From contig CM049313.1 in NCBI GenBank assembly GCA_026874595.1, positions 51,449,659-51,513,658 on the forward strand: a stretch of DNA of 64,000 nucleotides. The letters are read 5' to 3'. Each line of letters opens with the position of its first letter. The stretch's first letter is position 1. The notes under the pieces are model-generated. The model was not told the DNA's origin, made no database searches, and worked only from the letters and a program-made list of their open reading frames with translations. This DNA is from Sipunculus nudus. Lineage: Eukaryota > Annelida > Sipuncula > Golfingiida > Sipunculidae. Position numbers and translations under genes: made by a program. Of the stretch, positions 32,699-45,060 are shown in pieces.

Positions 32699-35600
32699 TA
32701 CATTGACAAAAGTCCTTAAAAATCTTAGGGAAAACATTTTGGATATTTTAACCAGAGAAAATTGACAGATGTTGGAGGGGGATTAATCTTTGAGGCTACT
32801 GGATTACAAAATGTTTTAAGAAAAAAATAGAAATATTTCAGATAATTTTACACAAACTGTTTGCCTGGCAAATATTTGGAGGAAAAACTATCATCCCCCA
32901 ATTTTTATGTTAGGTCTGTCATTGCCCTTCTGCTAATTTTAATGTGTAAGATGTGAATTGATGTGATCTGGTAACTGCTCTTCCTTGAAGGTCATGAAAA
33001 TCTCCTGGGGCCACGGCATAGGTAGATACACTGACGACGAAAGAGCAGACCTGGGTCGTTGTGACGTCACAGCCATAAGCAACTTCCTGGGCGACAAACC
33101 ATACATGCTTGGAGACAAAATGACATTTGTGAGACACCATTTCAGTTATGGCAAAACATAAGTTTAGCCGTATTCGATTTGCCCTGTCTCGTTAGGCAAA
33201 TTTAAGCTATTCCTACTTTTGCAGTCTGTATAAACACGCTTCAAGGATAGGTTCAATTAGAATGAATTAGAATATCAAGGAAATATGGTTGCCTCCATAC
33301 CTTTGCACAGCCTTCCTTGATGTGGGTGCCATTTAGACCCCTCTCATGAATAAAGCTATTAGATAGTTTAATTTGTGCTATGATGTTGGTCATATCAGAT
33401 ACTGCCGGGTTTCAGCTCGTTACGCGCAATGGCAGATATTGAACTAATTTCTGTGACCACCCCCGAAATCAATCTATTTTTTAATCGTCTTTAATCTGCA
33501 TGATACTACTGGTGTACCTCCTTTAGTTCTCCGATTGACCAATTTAGTGTTGATCAATTAATTTTTAATCTTAAAGGTATGGTCACCGTTCACGATCTGG
33601 ACCACCATCTGACACCATTTTTGATACCGACGTGTGAAGACTAGACTTTTCTACAAACTGGAAGCCGAATTATCATGGTTGAGGATGATTATCGCACGAT
33701 CACATGCCTACTTATATACGACCAACCACCAGCGTCGTCGATTAGCGACGATTCAAGAACGATTAATTACGATTAACCACGATGGACTTATGACGCTTGT
33801 AAAGGGCGTTCCCACTTTCACGAATAGGGCTCCCGATGCGCTACGATTTGGAAACTTTTGGCTTCTTGCTCCTTGTTGGTGTTCGTGAAACGCTTCTGCG
33901 TAAATCGTACCAGTTATGTGCCGAATATTGGCTTAGTGTGACTGAGCGTAGCCCACGATTTTAGATTCAAGTTGATTCAAAACGTTTTTAGGCCGCCGCT
34001 ACGAATTGTCAAATTGTCAAAATGTAACTGTTAGAAGCGCTTTGTAGCATGTGGTAGGTAATTCTACGGAGATCGTAATTTACGTTAACTAGATTCGGTA
34101 TGCATCAGGGCAAATTGCGACGCTGTATGGGTAATTTACCAGTACATATCACTAAGTAAATGTCAAATACTACGAATCCTTAAGAATCCTTAAGAACTGG
34201 CTACGATACAGGTAATAAGTACCTAAGCAGTTCCTTAGAATAATTCCGCTATAGCAAGATGTACTTACGATACAGTTTTGACCTATTACTATGAGACTAC
34301 GTTACAGCTTCAAAGCTGCTTCCAGGCTTTACAAAATCAACAATTGTCACGCTGATCCAAATATTAATAAGCGTCAATGGTCCATTCACTGTCCAAGGGT
34401 TAAACACAAGTACCATTCTGCTGTATAGGGTCTCTGGGCTTTTGCATCTACGGCCACTAATGAACCTGGGTTTCTACATACACAGATGACGTTGGTGTAA
34501 ATGCAGCGAGGAGGGTAATGTGGTTCGATTAAATACGTTGGAATAATATTTTTTTCAAGACAAATTATATAAACAAAGGTATTTTTGTGGTTCGGAGTTT
34601 GAAACATGTGAAATGTAAACAGATGGCGTTTCCATCAGTTAAGAAGTCCTTATCAGAGTGCCAAACTGTATGAAGTTCGTTATGGGTGGAAACGTCCATT
34701 AGCGGAATGGTGTCAGACGGAGATCAGGCTATAGCTGTCATTCAAAGGAGACAGTAAAGGTATACTGACACGCAGCACAGGCTGCTATAGGGTAGGGAGG
34801 AGGTCCAGGGGCAACATCAGGAAGAAACTGCCAGAGGCAGGACGAGAGGAGGAAGATGTGCATATAACCTTTGTCTCACACCGCTTGATCTACCTCTGCC
34901 ATTTTTTTTTTGTTTCTTTAGATTTCGTGCCATAACACCAGTAATTCAATTCACACTGTATAAGCTAGTCCATATTTTGCCCTTGAAATAACGCAAGGAC
35001 TACAACAGTTTGTCTTTAAAGGGACATAATCAGGATCAATATTATGCCTATTCTTTCACATTTTCAGTTCAGTTTTGCTTTATAAAAAGATTTCCCAGAT
35101 GAACCATCCCAAAATACAGTCTCACTTCCTCGCATACGGCTGTTTAACACCTTGTTATGACCGTGCGTGTTGGTAAACCCAGTCAATGTGAGTTTGTTTA
35201 CCATAACAAGGCCGCGTGACCGGAGGTCCGATTAAGAGGGGCAGCACGCGGTGTTTCAGCCAGCGGGAACATGTATTATATTTTTTTAGGCCAAGTCAGT
35301 CAGGGCATCTTCTGATTGACACGTGTCGTGGCTCCGCGCTGCACATGGCTCCTCGCACTGTGTTTATGTTGACACCCCCCCCCCCTCGAGCCCGGTCCAC
35401 TGTTTTCAACACTCGTTTACAGGAGTAAGCAAACGGTTTCAAGGCTATGTTTTGGCAGTTTTATTTTAAAGGGAAGAAGCTATTTTTTTGTGTTAATTCA
35501 ATATGCTATATACGTGATTGAGCCTCTTTAAGTGATGTTACATCTCGTTAACGTATTATTTAAATACGTTGTTTGTTATGAAGTAAAGCAACTTTCCGGT

Positions 35601-37468
35601 GAATCGCAAGGATGCTTTCTGATGTGTAGCTAGTCGTACGTTTTCGGTATATATTAAAACCAATGTCTATGAATGTCCATGTCGTTCGTAGCAGAAGCGC
35701 GGTGGTTCCTTGCATTGCGTAGGTACTAGTAACTCCTACGACACAAACTCCAGATTTATCGTAATGAACACGTAATAGCTACGGAATGCTTCATGACTTC
35801 TGCGAAACAACATCATGGGAAACTCTTAAGCCCAGCGCACACGTTACGAAATTTGGATACGATACGATTTTGTAATTTCCTATCGCAATGTCGTATCGTA
35901 AATACCAAGATCCGTGTCGTATTTTTACGTACATTATAAGAATGTCGTGCAAAAGGGGACGGGAAAATTACTTCAAATACTGATCAGCAACATGGCTGCC
36001 AGTGAAACTATATATCGCATAAAATTGGCTTTATGCGCTTCGTAGCCTGATTTTTGGTGTCGATGAAGATAATCTTCCGGACGGAAGAGGAGGAAATTAT
36101 TGGTATGGCTTTCACTCATGCGGCGGAATTACGATTGCCATTCACGATACGAAAATTATGAACATGCTCGAAAAAATACGATACGATACGAAGCCAAGAT
36201 CGTATGACGTCGTAGGACGTCTCAACATACACGTTGCGATAAGAAGCCAAGAAGCCAGGATTTCGTGTCGTATCCTGCTTCCTATCCCATCGTATCCAAA
36301 CTTCGTAACGAGTGTGCTTGGCATTAGTTATGAGGCTTATTCCCTGTTATCTCATCAGGGTCGAATCGCGAGGAATATCGTAATCTTCGATATTTTTCTT
36401 GTTCTTTGCGCATCGGGAGATCGTGAAAGTAGAAGCGCCTGATTATCTTGACAAATCGCGGAAACCAAAGTAGCAAAGTCGCAGCACAGCCGTAGAGAAG
36501 TCGTGCGTAATGTGAGGAAATGGCTTACGACTGCCAAGGATTAACCAAGATTAATTCCGATAAAGCCCAAGACTGCTTCCCGATTATTGTTGTTCGACTA
36601 ACGATGGAGTTGCGATTAAAAAGAAATATCGGAGCGGCTCGCCAACAACTTGACAAAATAGCCGCAGCCCTCTCCCGCCCTACCATGACTAAGCTGGACC
36701 TTTACGATCCACAACGACAGCGTTACAACATTGACGCCGAAAAAACGATTTCCGCAATCGTAGCTTAATCAAAGTTTGGAACATAAATGTGTGACAGTGG
36801 CTTTTCTGCATTGTATCCCCTTATCGACCAAAAGTAAAATGTGCTACTCAGGCCAGCTGTACTTCAGAAAATGACCGATGAAATAAAGCTTTCAGATTTT
36901 GTTTCTGCATAGGGGAGGAATTTATGCGAATGGAGCAAGTTTTTATCTATTTAATTTTATTTTTTAGAAAAAAAATTAAACTCTGTATTTTCTTTAGTTT
37001 TAACCATTATAACAACAGAGGAAGCAGACATTTTAGAGACACATTACGACACGTTTCTTAATTTTTTATGTTGCAACAAAATCTTTTTCGAATGTCAGTT
37101 GAAAATGGTTATTCGTGGATTGATGAATGAAACACTCAAATAAAAGAATATTTTGATTTGGTTAAATGTCTAAAATTTATTACATATTAACCAATGAGAA
37201 TAACAAAGATCAGCCACTAGCCCATTGTCTAAGTATATAACGTTGAAATTGTTATATGCAAGTTCTAAACTTAAGAATCACTCTTTTTTAGCTGGACTGC
37301 TGCGTTTTTGCTCATCTGTGCCAAGTGGTTCTGGTTGATATGCCTTACCCACATAAAGACGCTCTGCAAGGCAAAGGTGAAAATCTCGTTCGCTACATTG
37401 ACCGCATCAAAGACCTTTTATGGCCAGATTGGGACATCCTTTGTGACGCAAAAGGCAGGTTTCAGTGA
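29744..37468 (+). CDS. FAXC: FAXC-like (failed axon connections) GST-fold membrane protein, copy 1
   Basis: Exons 29744-30013, 31068-31267, 31911-32022, 32991-33128 and 37292-37468 join in frame to 298 aa. Residues 1-17 are polar, 18-38 form a hydrophobic anchor ([17 protein letters not shown]). A thioredoxin-like GST_N_4 domain follows ([42 protein letters not shown]), then a GST_C_6 helical domain ([53 protein letters not shown]). Family members include Drosophila fax, which interacts genetically with Abl in axon growth, vertebrate FAXC, nematode CDR proteins and, more distantly, metaxins. No catalytic Cys or Ser of classical GSTs is evident. Function here is inferred as a membrane-anchored GST-like protein. 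A truncated extra exon 2 lies at 30793-30963. Confidence 0.88.
30793..30963 (+). pseudogene. Extra, truncated exon 2 (exon 2a) of FAXC copy 1
   Basis: Follows the acceptor ATTATAATCAG and reads [23 protein letters not shown] and [13 protein letters not shown], then leaves the homology at about 30949, before the conserved donor, and stops at TGA 30961-30963. It is closer to exon 2 of copy 3 (about six differences over 155 bp by eye) than to the complete exon 2b that follows. It is either a dead exon or, if spliced, a route to a truncated protein of about 147 aa. Confidence 0.8.
31068..31267 (+). CDS. FAXC: FAXC copy 1, exon 2 (2b)
   Basis: 200 bp between ATGTCAG and TCATG|GTAAGC; phase 0 in, phase 2 out (the Trp codon is split as in the other copies). 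The first residues read [18 protein letters not shown] instead of VVETFQ-SSRR-QIPYVW, so the 5' quarter is unlike copies 2 and 3, while the rest matches them closely. Confidence 0.85.
31911..32022 (+). CDS. FAXC: FAXC copy 1, exon 3
   Basis: 112 bp between CTCTGTGTAG and AATAAT|GTAAGA. Reads [18 protein letters not shown] and [13 protein letters not shown], the first part of the GST_C-like domain. The length equals that of exon 3 in copy 2. Confidence 0.85.
32081..32106. repeat. Poly-G run (26 G)
   Basis: Uninterrupted G tract just after exon 3 of FAXC copy 1. It is a potential G-quadruplex and a likely site of length variation or sequencing error. Confidence 0.9.
32584..32695. repeat. Paired (TA)n tracts in FAXC copy 1 intron 3
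   Basis: (TA)n at 32584-32621 and 32649-32695, separated by 27 bases. A (GT)n tract is at 31532-31559 in the preceding intron. Confidence 0.9.
32991..33128 (+). CDS. FAXC: FAXC copy 1, exon 4
   Basis: 138 bp, phase 0 at both ends, between TTCCTTGAAG and ACATTT|GTGAGA. Reads [20 protein letters not shown] then [18 protein letters not shown], the helix and [11 protein letters not shown] element of the GST_C-like fold. Confidence 0.87.
35017..35425 (+). repeat. Dispersed repeat R, copy 1 (inverted copy at 49666-50070)
   Basis: Contains CCTTGTTATG...CATAACAAGG as an internal hairpin, GACCGGAGGTCCGATTA, CAGCGGGAACATGTA and CAGGGCATCTTCTGATTGAC. All recur in reverse orientation in intron 2 of FAXC copy 2. 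It lies in a different intron and opposite orientation, so the two insertions are independent. Class unknown. Confidence 0.75.
35830..36322. mobile_element. MITE with about 33-bp imperfect TIRs
   Basis: The left end GCCCAGCGCACACGTTACGA, followed by TTTGGATACGA, is the imperfect inverted complement of the right end TCGTATCCAAACTTCGTAAC, followed by GAGTGTGCTTGGC. The interior is rich in CGTATCGTA motifs. I could not define a target-site duplication, so the superfamily is open. Confidence 0.65.
37292..37468 (+). CDS. FAXC: FAXC copy 1, terminal exon 5
   Basis: 177 bp after CTCTTTTTTAG, ending at TGA 37466-37468. Reads [20 protein letters not shown], then [19 protein letters not shown], the closing helices of the GST_C-like domain with the conserved WPDW. 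Confidence 0.88.
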   Translation: MDCCVFAHLCQVVLVDMPYPHKDALQGKGENLVRYIDRIKDLLWPDWDILCDAKGRFQ

Positions 37469-39084
37469 CGCCCAGATAATGCTATATGCACGTGACATTT
37501 CAATCCCTACACAGAAGATATATCTATGAATGCCGATCATTTGCTTTCATAGACCTTGCCGCGCTTGGTGTTATTGCTAGAGACATTATTCCCAGAGCTC
37601 AGCGAAACTAATTCGGATAAATTGCCATGTTCGAAATTATATCCGACGTTTATTTTAATAAAATTTATTAATCCTATTTTTTAACATCATTTTACAAGCC
37701 CAATATTCAACAAGTATAGCACAAGTTCTGATGATTCAATATAGGGGCGGATCCGGGGGGGGGGGGGGTCGCGGGTTACTGGGTTTCTCAATGTAAACAG
37801 TCTAGGGATATAGGGATACATGCTTGGTGTTTAAATAAAAAGCTAGATTTCGCGTCTCAGACTGCTTTCTTCTCATGGTTGCACCATTATAGTCAAACGT
37901 TACATACCTTACCTGAGAGCTTCCAGCCAATGCCTCTCCCCCACGCGCTGCATGCATGTCACATTTATACAGAAGTTATTCACATAGCTCCGCGGAACTT
38001 ATTCGCATGGAAGTTGTCATGTTTGAAATTGTATTTTTCCAACGTTGTTTTAAGTAAATAAATTAACTCCCTTTTTGACATCATCTTACCATTCCATCAT
38101 ATGACACAATTTCTAATATTTTTTATATGGGGACAGGGACAAATTAGGGGGCGCAGGGTTTCTCTTAACAGTCGGGGTAAATAACAATACATGCTTGATA
38201 CTAAAATAATACGCTAGAATTAGCGTCTCGTAGCGCTTTCAACTCATGATTGCATCATTATAGTCAACAGTTTCATGCCTACCCTTGGAGCTTCGAGTCT
38301 ATGTTCTCTCCCATTCTCAATTACTCTGCCTGCCTTTGTTTATGGGTTTAATCATCCCAATCTAACTACCTTACATGGATAAATTACCATTGTCCCAACG
38401 TTCAAGATACTCTACTTCCTATGGTTGTGAACCTTTTGTGGGGACTTATGCTTTTGGTGTTAAATGTAAATCATTCCCATTTCCAGGATCTTTCTATATT
38501 AGCATATATGCAACCTATCACCTGATCCGAATTGAGGCCTCTGATCTCTTTCTTGTTGTAAATGAAAACCTCTCACGTTTACGTGAAACGCCAATTGATT
38601 GATAGCAGGGTCCCTGTCGGTGTTACAAACTCACTCTACTCATAAGTGGGAAGCAAAAAAACAAGTACTGATTAGAGGACACTCATTAGAGCGCATAACA
38701 CCGCCCCGGCAAAAATATCCTACATGATTCGTCCCCTTTCCCCAATTATTTGATGTGTTCTACCAAACCCTATGTTCAACCCTTTAAAAAATGTTGTGTA
38801 AATACTTCTTGCATAATCCTGCCAAAACCAACAAACAGACAAAACAAAAGAGTAGGTAAAAATATAAGGTTCCGCGGGAGGGAAAGACGACACATCCATT
38901 TAAGTTGTATTATTGGTCAGTAGGTGAAGGTCCAGTACAGGTTTGATAGTTTGGTTTATTGACAAGGTAGGGTAGAGGGTAGGGTACAAGAACTGCATTA
39001 CAAAGCATAAAATATTGAACATGTGTAAATGTTTTCTAGATGAAATATTCTATTTCTCCAAATTCTATCATGGAAATCGATTTA
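37469..39084. repeat. 3' flank of FAXC copy 1, duplicated after copy 2
   Basis: Aligns with 53569-54185 and then 56985-57290 (CCGATCATTTGCT, CCCAGAGCTCAGCGAAACTA, GGTCAGTAGGTGAAGGTCCA, GTACAAGAACTGCATTACAA). Within it, segments around 37780-38060 and 38160-38390 resemble each other (AAAAGCTAGATTTCGCGTCTC against ACGCTAGAATTAGCGTCTC), an additional local duplication. A 14-G run is at 37755-37768. No second gene. Confidence 0.75.
37657..37662 (+). promoter_or_regulatory. Candidate polyadenylation signal of FAXC copy 1
   Basis: AATAAA about 190 bases after the stop. The equivalent spot in copy 2 has lost it. Confidence 0.5.
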
Positions 39085-40505
39085 AGGCTATTTCACACCG
39101 GATGCGTCCGAACGAATATGACACGAACGAATATTTCTGTCGTTCCGACTAAAATCCTGTCGCATCCGAAATTTCATTCACACAAAATCCGAACGATATT
39201 TTTGGTTTCCGACCGAGGCATTTTCGTCTCCGAAATTCGTAATGGACAGATATATGAGCAATATATCGGATGCACTAAAATATAGGCTTAATGGCCATAT
39301 ATATAGACCTATAAAAAATGTCGAATATTTCTCAAATTGATTTTCTCATTAATCTTTAGTATATAATTATTAATAATAAAGTTTTTATCTCTGAGTTTAC
39401 TGACTGTATAATTGAAAATAATATTTACCACTCACTCGACCAAAATTCCCATTTCAACATGAATTTCAAAATAATTGCGCAACCTCTTGTTTCAAGAGAA
39501 CGGATGCCACTGTAACTGCTGCATTTCAAGTTAAATTAAAGTTTGAACCACTAGTTAAGTTTGATTTATATTTCATTTCAAATCTGCCAATATGATTGTG
39601 AACAGTCTGCGCACAGCTATGAAACTTCTGTTTAAATGCAAAACGTTGAACTAAAAATAATACTATGATAATAAAACTAAAGAAAATGAAAAAATTTATT
39701 GTTCCATGATTTTTTTCTATATTTACCGCGGATTTTTTTATTGGTAATGAACAGCTTGTCCTAATGTCGCTAATTTGTGTTCATATCGCTTACACAGCTG
39801 ACTTATATTCAGGGGCGTCAATATGGGGGTTGGGGGGTGGTAGGGGGATGATCAATGTAATCATCCCTTCCCCCTTTCGGAGAAAAACTTTAATATATTG
39901 CAAATGATATATATACAAAAATTAGAATTTACCCTGAAAAATTACATCTAAACCTGGTTTAAAAGTCTGTTTTGTCCCCGATCGTAAATTAAAATAAGTG
40001 GCCTAGCGGCGATTGAAATCCCTTTTGATAAAAATATAACCCCCTCCCAAGAAATTTACAGATTATATAAAAAGAAGTCTGGTTTAAATGGGAAAAAAAA
40101 CCTTGGAGCTAAAATATGTTATAAATATCTGTTTTTATCAAATAAATTTGATTAAATTAAAAAACCTCCGATTTTATATTTTTATCTTATAATTTTAAAA
40201 TAGTGGAAAAGGAAACAACACTTCTATGTTGTACAGTATTACATATATATCAAATAGGTAACGTACAAATGAATCAGTCTGGTTAAAAATATTGCAGCTC
40301 TTTTGTGTTGAAGGTGAAAAAAAGCCATTCTTGTCCGATGCGAACGACAAAAAATAGAACATGTTCTATTTTTTCGTTCGGATAGCATCGTTCGGATTGG
40401 TGTGTATGCACCAACATAAAATAATGTGTTTTATTTTTTCGTTCGTACTGCAAATTTTCGTTCGGACGTAAATTTCGTTCGTACGCATCCGGTGTGAAAC
40501 CGCCT
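39085..40505. mobile_element. PIF/Harbinger-like non-autonomous element (1.42 kb), TTA target duplication
   Basis: Left end AGGCTATTTCACACCGGATG, right end CATCCGGTGTGAAACCGCCT; the following subterminal GTTCG-rich sequence is also inverted. It is flanked by TTA on both sides (39082-39084 and 40506-40508). The paralogous site after FAXC copy 2 near 57280 reads through with one TTA and no element. No transposase ORF. It contains a 5' fragment of the CAGGGGCGTC hAT-like MITE at 39810 and a near-perfect palindrome around AATAGAACATGTTCTATT (near 40363). Confidence 0.75.
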
Positions 40506-42200
40506 TTAGATGTTTTGCATAACTTTGGTGTTTATAAGATTCATTAAAATATATCTATCAATTAAACAAATGGAATAAATATGCAACATAAATTCTACTC
40601 AAGTTATTATAATAGGAACAGACTTACAAAGAAATAAAACAGTTAAATTTATAAAAAAAAAAATCCGCATGAGATATACCTGCTTTGTCTTGTTTTGTCT
40701 TGGTGTATGTAGGTTCTTTTTGTTCTTATGTATGTCAGTTGTATGATTTTTGTTGTTGTATGTATATGGATCGTATATTGTTATATCCGTTGTACATGTA
40801 TCTATTTATTTAATAAAGTGTTATAAACCCCTAAACAAAGGAAAAAGATTCATATACCGGTGAAAACAAAACATGCTTGGCTTTGGAAATTTATGAAGTC
40901 TAATTGTTTTATTTTTCATTGTTAAATCAATAAATGAGTTAATTATTTAATTAGCTACTAAAAGTATAGATTCTGTTTTCGTATTCGAACTCTCCATACA
41001 GTCCAGGCCTGTCTGCATGGTGAGGGTGCGCAAAAAGTGAATATAAATTTGATTTGAATGAATATGTAAACTAATTCAAACAACTCTAAAGATGTTATAG
41101 ACTCTTAAACTGTTTATACTACGGCATTTTGATATTTAAAAATTATGATGGTTACTCAATGTCAGTTTATTGATATGTGCTTTGAGATTACATTTTGCCT
41201 GAAACGACGTCATCAGTAAGGCTGAATTGTTTCTGGTATAATTTCCTTCTAGTAGATTTCAAATCCACCTTGGTTTCTATATATATATAACAATCTCCGG
41301 ATAGCGTGGTGACAAAATTACCGGTCGACAGGCCCACAAGCTGCGCTTCCTTATGAATTTGACATCTGAGACTTGACGTTTCGTTTTATATTCCCTTATT
41401 TATACATGATTATTATATGATAATGTATTTATTTTAAAAAAAGAGGGCCCATGCATTTTCGGCATTAGACGGACTAATGTTATATGACTGCTTATTTCGG
41501 ATAAAAAAACATATTGTAAATTACTCTTCCAAAACAGATTTTGCCATACTCACAAAAAAAGTATTTCAGCCAGTTGCTCCCAACTGTCTAAGAAAACCTC
41601 AAAAATGTCGTTCTAAGTTTGAAAATATTTTATCTCAATGCGTTTTTTTTTGTTATTCGATATATGTTTAAAAAGGCAAATACACACCATTTTAAACAAA
41701 GTTATATATTTCAAGTCATGTAAAATTGACAAAATTAAAATTTGTGAAGGGAATATGATACATTTACAACAAAGAACAGAAATGTATTTGTTTTCATTTT
41801 ATGATGATGATTTTTTATTGATTGCACACTTGTTGCCTGATGTGAAGTATAAATTTCATATGAAACATTTGCTTTGATATATTTAAATATAAACTTATTT
41901 ATTATTGAGATTATTTCGTCCGGTAGCCTGAAGGGTTGAGAAAACCGGAGGACCCGTGGAAAACCACCGGCCTTAGACGGGCAACTACAACGCACTCTCA
42001 TGGCAAGAATGGGGATCGAACCCAGGTCGCCAGTTCCACAGAGGGGAAATCTTGTTGGGAGGCTCTGGCGTATAAATTCTTGACGGAGAAAATTCTCATT
42101 TATACAGAAAAGCTCACATTTTATATTTACCTAATAAAACCGAGCGTTTTCCGTTGACTGTCCGGAGTTCCAAATATATCTTTAGGAGTAAAATTGATCT
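40506..42200. repeat. Spacer shared with the copy 2 block (57350-57715 and 60143-60520)
   Basis: CCAGGCCTGTCTGCATGGTG, TACTCAATGTCAGT and the CAATCTCCGGATAGCGTGGT segment align in order with 57385-57715 and then 60143 onward. The (TA) stretch at 41278-41289 is where the other block carries the 2.3-kb P3 insertion. ORFs of up to 88 codons here match nothing. Confidence 0.7.
41880..42080 (-). repeat. SINE-like repeat with B-box (tRNA-derived candidate)
   Basis: On the minus strand GGTTCGATCCCC (42011-42022) is a good RNA polymerase III B box, preceded by GGCGACCT and followed by ATTCTTGCCATGAGAGTGCG and a hairpin GGTGGTTTTCCAC. A clear A box was not found, so tRNA ancestry is tentative. Confidence 0.45.
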
Positions 42201-42274
42201 TAAAATAGGTTTTATAGAAGCACATGAAAATCACATAAAAATCATTATATATGAAACACATGAAATAAATTCAG

Positions 42275-42349
<75 letters not shown>

Positions 42350-42531
42350 AAAAGACTCTCTAGAGCTATCAGCCAGCCACCATAAATCACTGGCCTAAGC
42401 AACCTAAATGAGCCAGCGTTTGTGCCCTATTAGACTATCAAATGACATCCGATTATATATGACTGGCATTTACTAAAAAAAAATATGAAATAATTTCAGG
42501 TTCATTAATATCTCTCTCTCTCTCTATCTAT

Positions 42532-42605
<74 letters not shown>

Positions 42606-43772
42606 TGAAACCTCGTTGTGTCGAAGTCGAAGGGACTGGTGAATTTACTTCGACACAACCGGAGTTCGAGACAACCGAAGTTCATTATATTCAACCTTCT
42701 TCAGCCTCGATTATAATCGATAAATACTGCTCATGTATAGGGCCTATATCATACGGTTCTCACAAATGTTTTCATGAAAGAACAACTCTTATTTTATATA
42801 CATTTTTATTAATAATAAAAACACATAAGTACCACCAAAATTAGGATTAGGTTAATCAAGAAAGTGAAATAAGAACACATACATGTACATGTATAAAAAG
42901 CACCCAAATCAATAAATGATTGGCTCGGATCATTTTCAGTTCAATTTTATCCTAGACACATCAAAGGTAAGGATTGGATAATATTTGGTTTATCAATAAC
43001 TTCTCATTAATACTTTGTCGGCGAGAGAAGAAAGGCATGTTCATGAGTGACTAATTGGCCAAACAAGTAAACAACGGACTAGGTATGTTAGCCATCGAGT
43101 AGGATGATGAGTAAGATCCTTGCCAATATTAATTGTGTAACTAGTCATCGCGGCCAGGGCATGATTGTTGGACCGTGCACAACTGATGTTCAAACATTAA
43201 AGCGGCAAGACCTTCAGTCGACAAAGCCATCGCGCTTGATGAGTGAGAGTCTGGTTGGTGTTAATTAATTAAGACTGGTCATCACGACCCGATCATGATT
43301 GACGGGCCCTGCACAACTATAATCCAATCATGACTTCGAGTTAAGCGATAGAAATATAAGCTTGGGACTAACAAAACACCTCGACACATCCCGTATTTCG
43401 ACACATCCGACTTCGACACACGCGCAGTTAAATCAATAAGGTTTTAACTATTTTTTTGCAGGGACCCAACGTTCGACTTCGACACATGCGGGAATTCGAC
43501 TTAACCGAGTTCGACACAACGAAGTTTCACTGTATATATATCAAAAACTCTCTAGAGCCTCCTAATTAGACCGCATAAAAATATATCATTGACCTGGATA
43601 TCCACCCCAGAGCTATCAGCCAACCACCATAAATTACTGGCCTAAGGAACTTAAATGAGCAAGCGTTTGTGTCCTATTAGACTATCAAATGACATCCGAT
43701 TATATATGACTGGCATTTACTCAACAAAATATGAAATAATTTCAGGTTCATTAATATCTCCCCTCTCTCTCT

Positions 43773-43834
<62 letters not shown>

Positions 43835-44041
43835 CAAAAGACTCTAGAACCTCCTAATTAGACCGCCAAAAAATATCAGAGCTATCAGCCAGCCACCATA
43901 AATCACTGGCCTAAGCAACTTAAATGAGCCAGCGTTTGTGTCCTATTAGACTATCAAATGACATCCGATTATATATGACTGGCATTTACTCAACAAAATA
44001 TGAAATAATTTCAGGTTCATTAATATCTCCCCTCTCTCTAT

Positions 44042-44114
<73 letters not shown>

Positions 44115-44324
44115 CAAAAGACTCTAGAACCTCCTAATTAGACCGCCAAAAAATATCAGAGCTATCAGCCAGCCACCATAAATCACTGGCCTAAGCAACT
44201 TAAATGAGCCAGCGTTTGTGTCCTATTAGACTATCAAATGACATCCGATTATAAATGACTGGCATTTACTAAACAAAATATGAAATAATTTCAGGTTCAT
44301 TAATATCTCCTCTCTCTCTCTCTT

Positions 44325-44358
<34 letters not shown>

Positions 44359-44520
44359 AAAAGACTCTCTAGAACCTCCTAATTAGACCGCCAAAAATAT
44401 CAGAGCTATCAGCCAGCCACCATAAATCACTGGCCTAAGCAACTTAAATGAGCCAGCGTTTGTGTCTTATTAGACTATCAGATGACACCCGATTATATAT
44501 GACTGGCATTTACTAAAAAA
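42200..44520. repeat. Tandem array of about five units of 270-310 bp, each with (TC)n and (TA)n
   Basis: Units repeat ATGAAATAATTTCAGGTTCA, then (TC)n, (TA)n, AGACTCT-TAGA-CCTCCTAATT, CAGAGCTATCAGCCAGCCAC and CAAATGACATCCGATTATAT. Unit starts fall near 42256 (partial), 42484, 43728, 43998 and 44279. The copy 2 block has one unit at 60560-60790 without the long (TA)n. P2 is inserted in the (TA)n of one unit. Confidence 0.88.
42603..43532. mobile_element. Pogo/Tc1-like non-autonomous TIR element P2 (930 bp)
   Basis: TA-flanked, inside a (TA)n tract. It starts CAGTGAAACCTCGTTGTGTC and ends GACACAACGAAGTTTCACTG. A 'ttcgacacaaccgaag' unit is repeated at both ends, and GGGACTG lies 29 bases from the left terminus. 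No transposase. Same end layout as P1 and P3 but an unrelated subterminal unit. Confidence 0.8.
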
Positions 44521-45060
44521 AAGAAATCAGATGAATTTTTAACGCAATGATGAATGAAACTGTAATTGCTAATGATAAATAGATTAGTTTCTTGATGACT
44601 CGTGCAAAGATCTCGAATCTTGGCAAACAACAAGCTTCATTCCATTCCTACGTTGCATGCGAAGGGCGTAAAAAAGTGGTACGTATATATACATAGCACC
44701 TATAACCTAGATTCTTAACCCAGACAGTGGGTACATGCATGTGCCCCGTGTATGAACAGGGCCTAGACAGAAACCAACGAAAACACCATTCTACACCGAA
44801 AGAAAACGGATACAGTAAGCAGGGTCCACCTAAGGTCAGTTTTGCTGTTGGTCAACAGGGAAATTAATGCTATAAGGCGTTTAAGGATTAGTAGATGTTA
44901 TAACTTAATGACGATATGGAACAAATCACTCTTTTTCTACAGGTAAATTTCAGAATATGTTTATATTGTTTTTAACATTTTCAGGGGTCCTGTGTTGAGG
45001 ATCAGACTCGATCAGTGTATTGATTAGTAAATCGATTAGAAATACCAGCCATGTCATTTC
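44521..45060. repeat. Dispersed repeat shared with 12.93-13.47 and 60.8-61.15 kb
   Basis: Motifs GGCAAACAACAAGC, GGGCCTAGACAG and the CCACCTAAGGTCAG block, in order. No gene. Confidence 0.65.

Larger units (their letters stand above)
33129..37291. other. FAXC copy 1 intron 4 (4.2 kb) with several repeats
   Basis: Contains a dispersed segment near 33634-33960 that reappears diverged and inverted near 36400-36500 (GCGCATCGGGAG next to CGTGAAAGT in reverse), the R1 repeat at 35017-35425 and the MITE at 35830-36322. The copy 2 intron at this position is only 1.8 kb, so most of the difference is insertions. No coding sequence recognised. Confidence 0.6.

Noticed and set aside
36158-36768. Plus-strand ORFs of 82-94 codons in FAXC copy 1 intron 4
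   Set aside because: They fall in a MITE and a dispersed CGTA-rich repeat and match no family.
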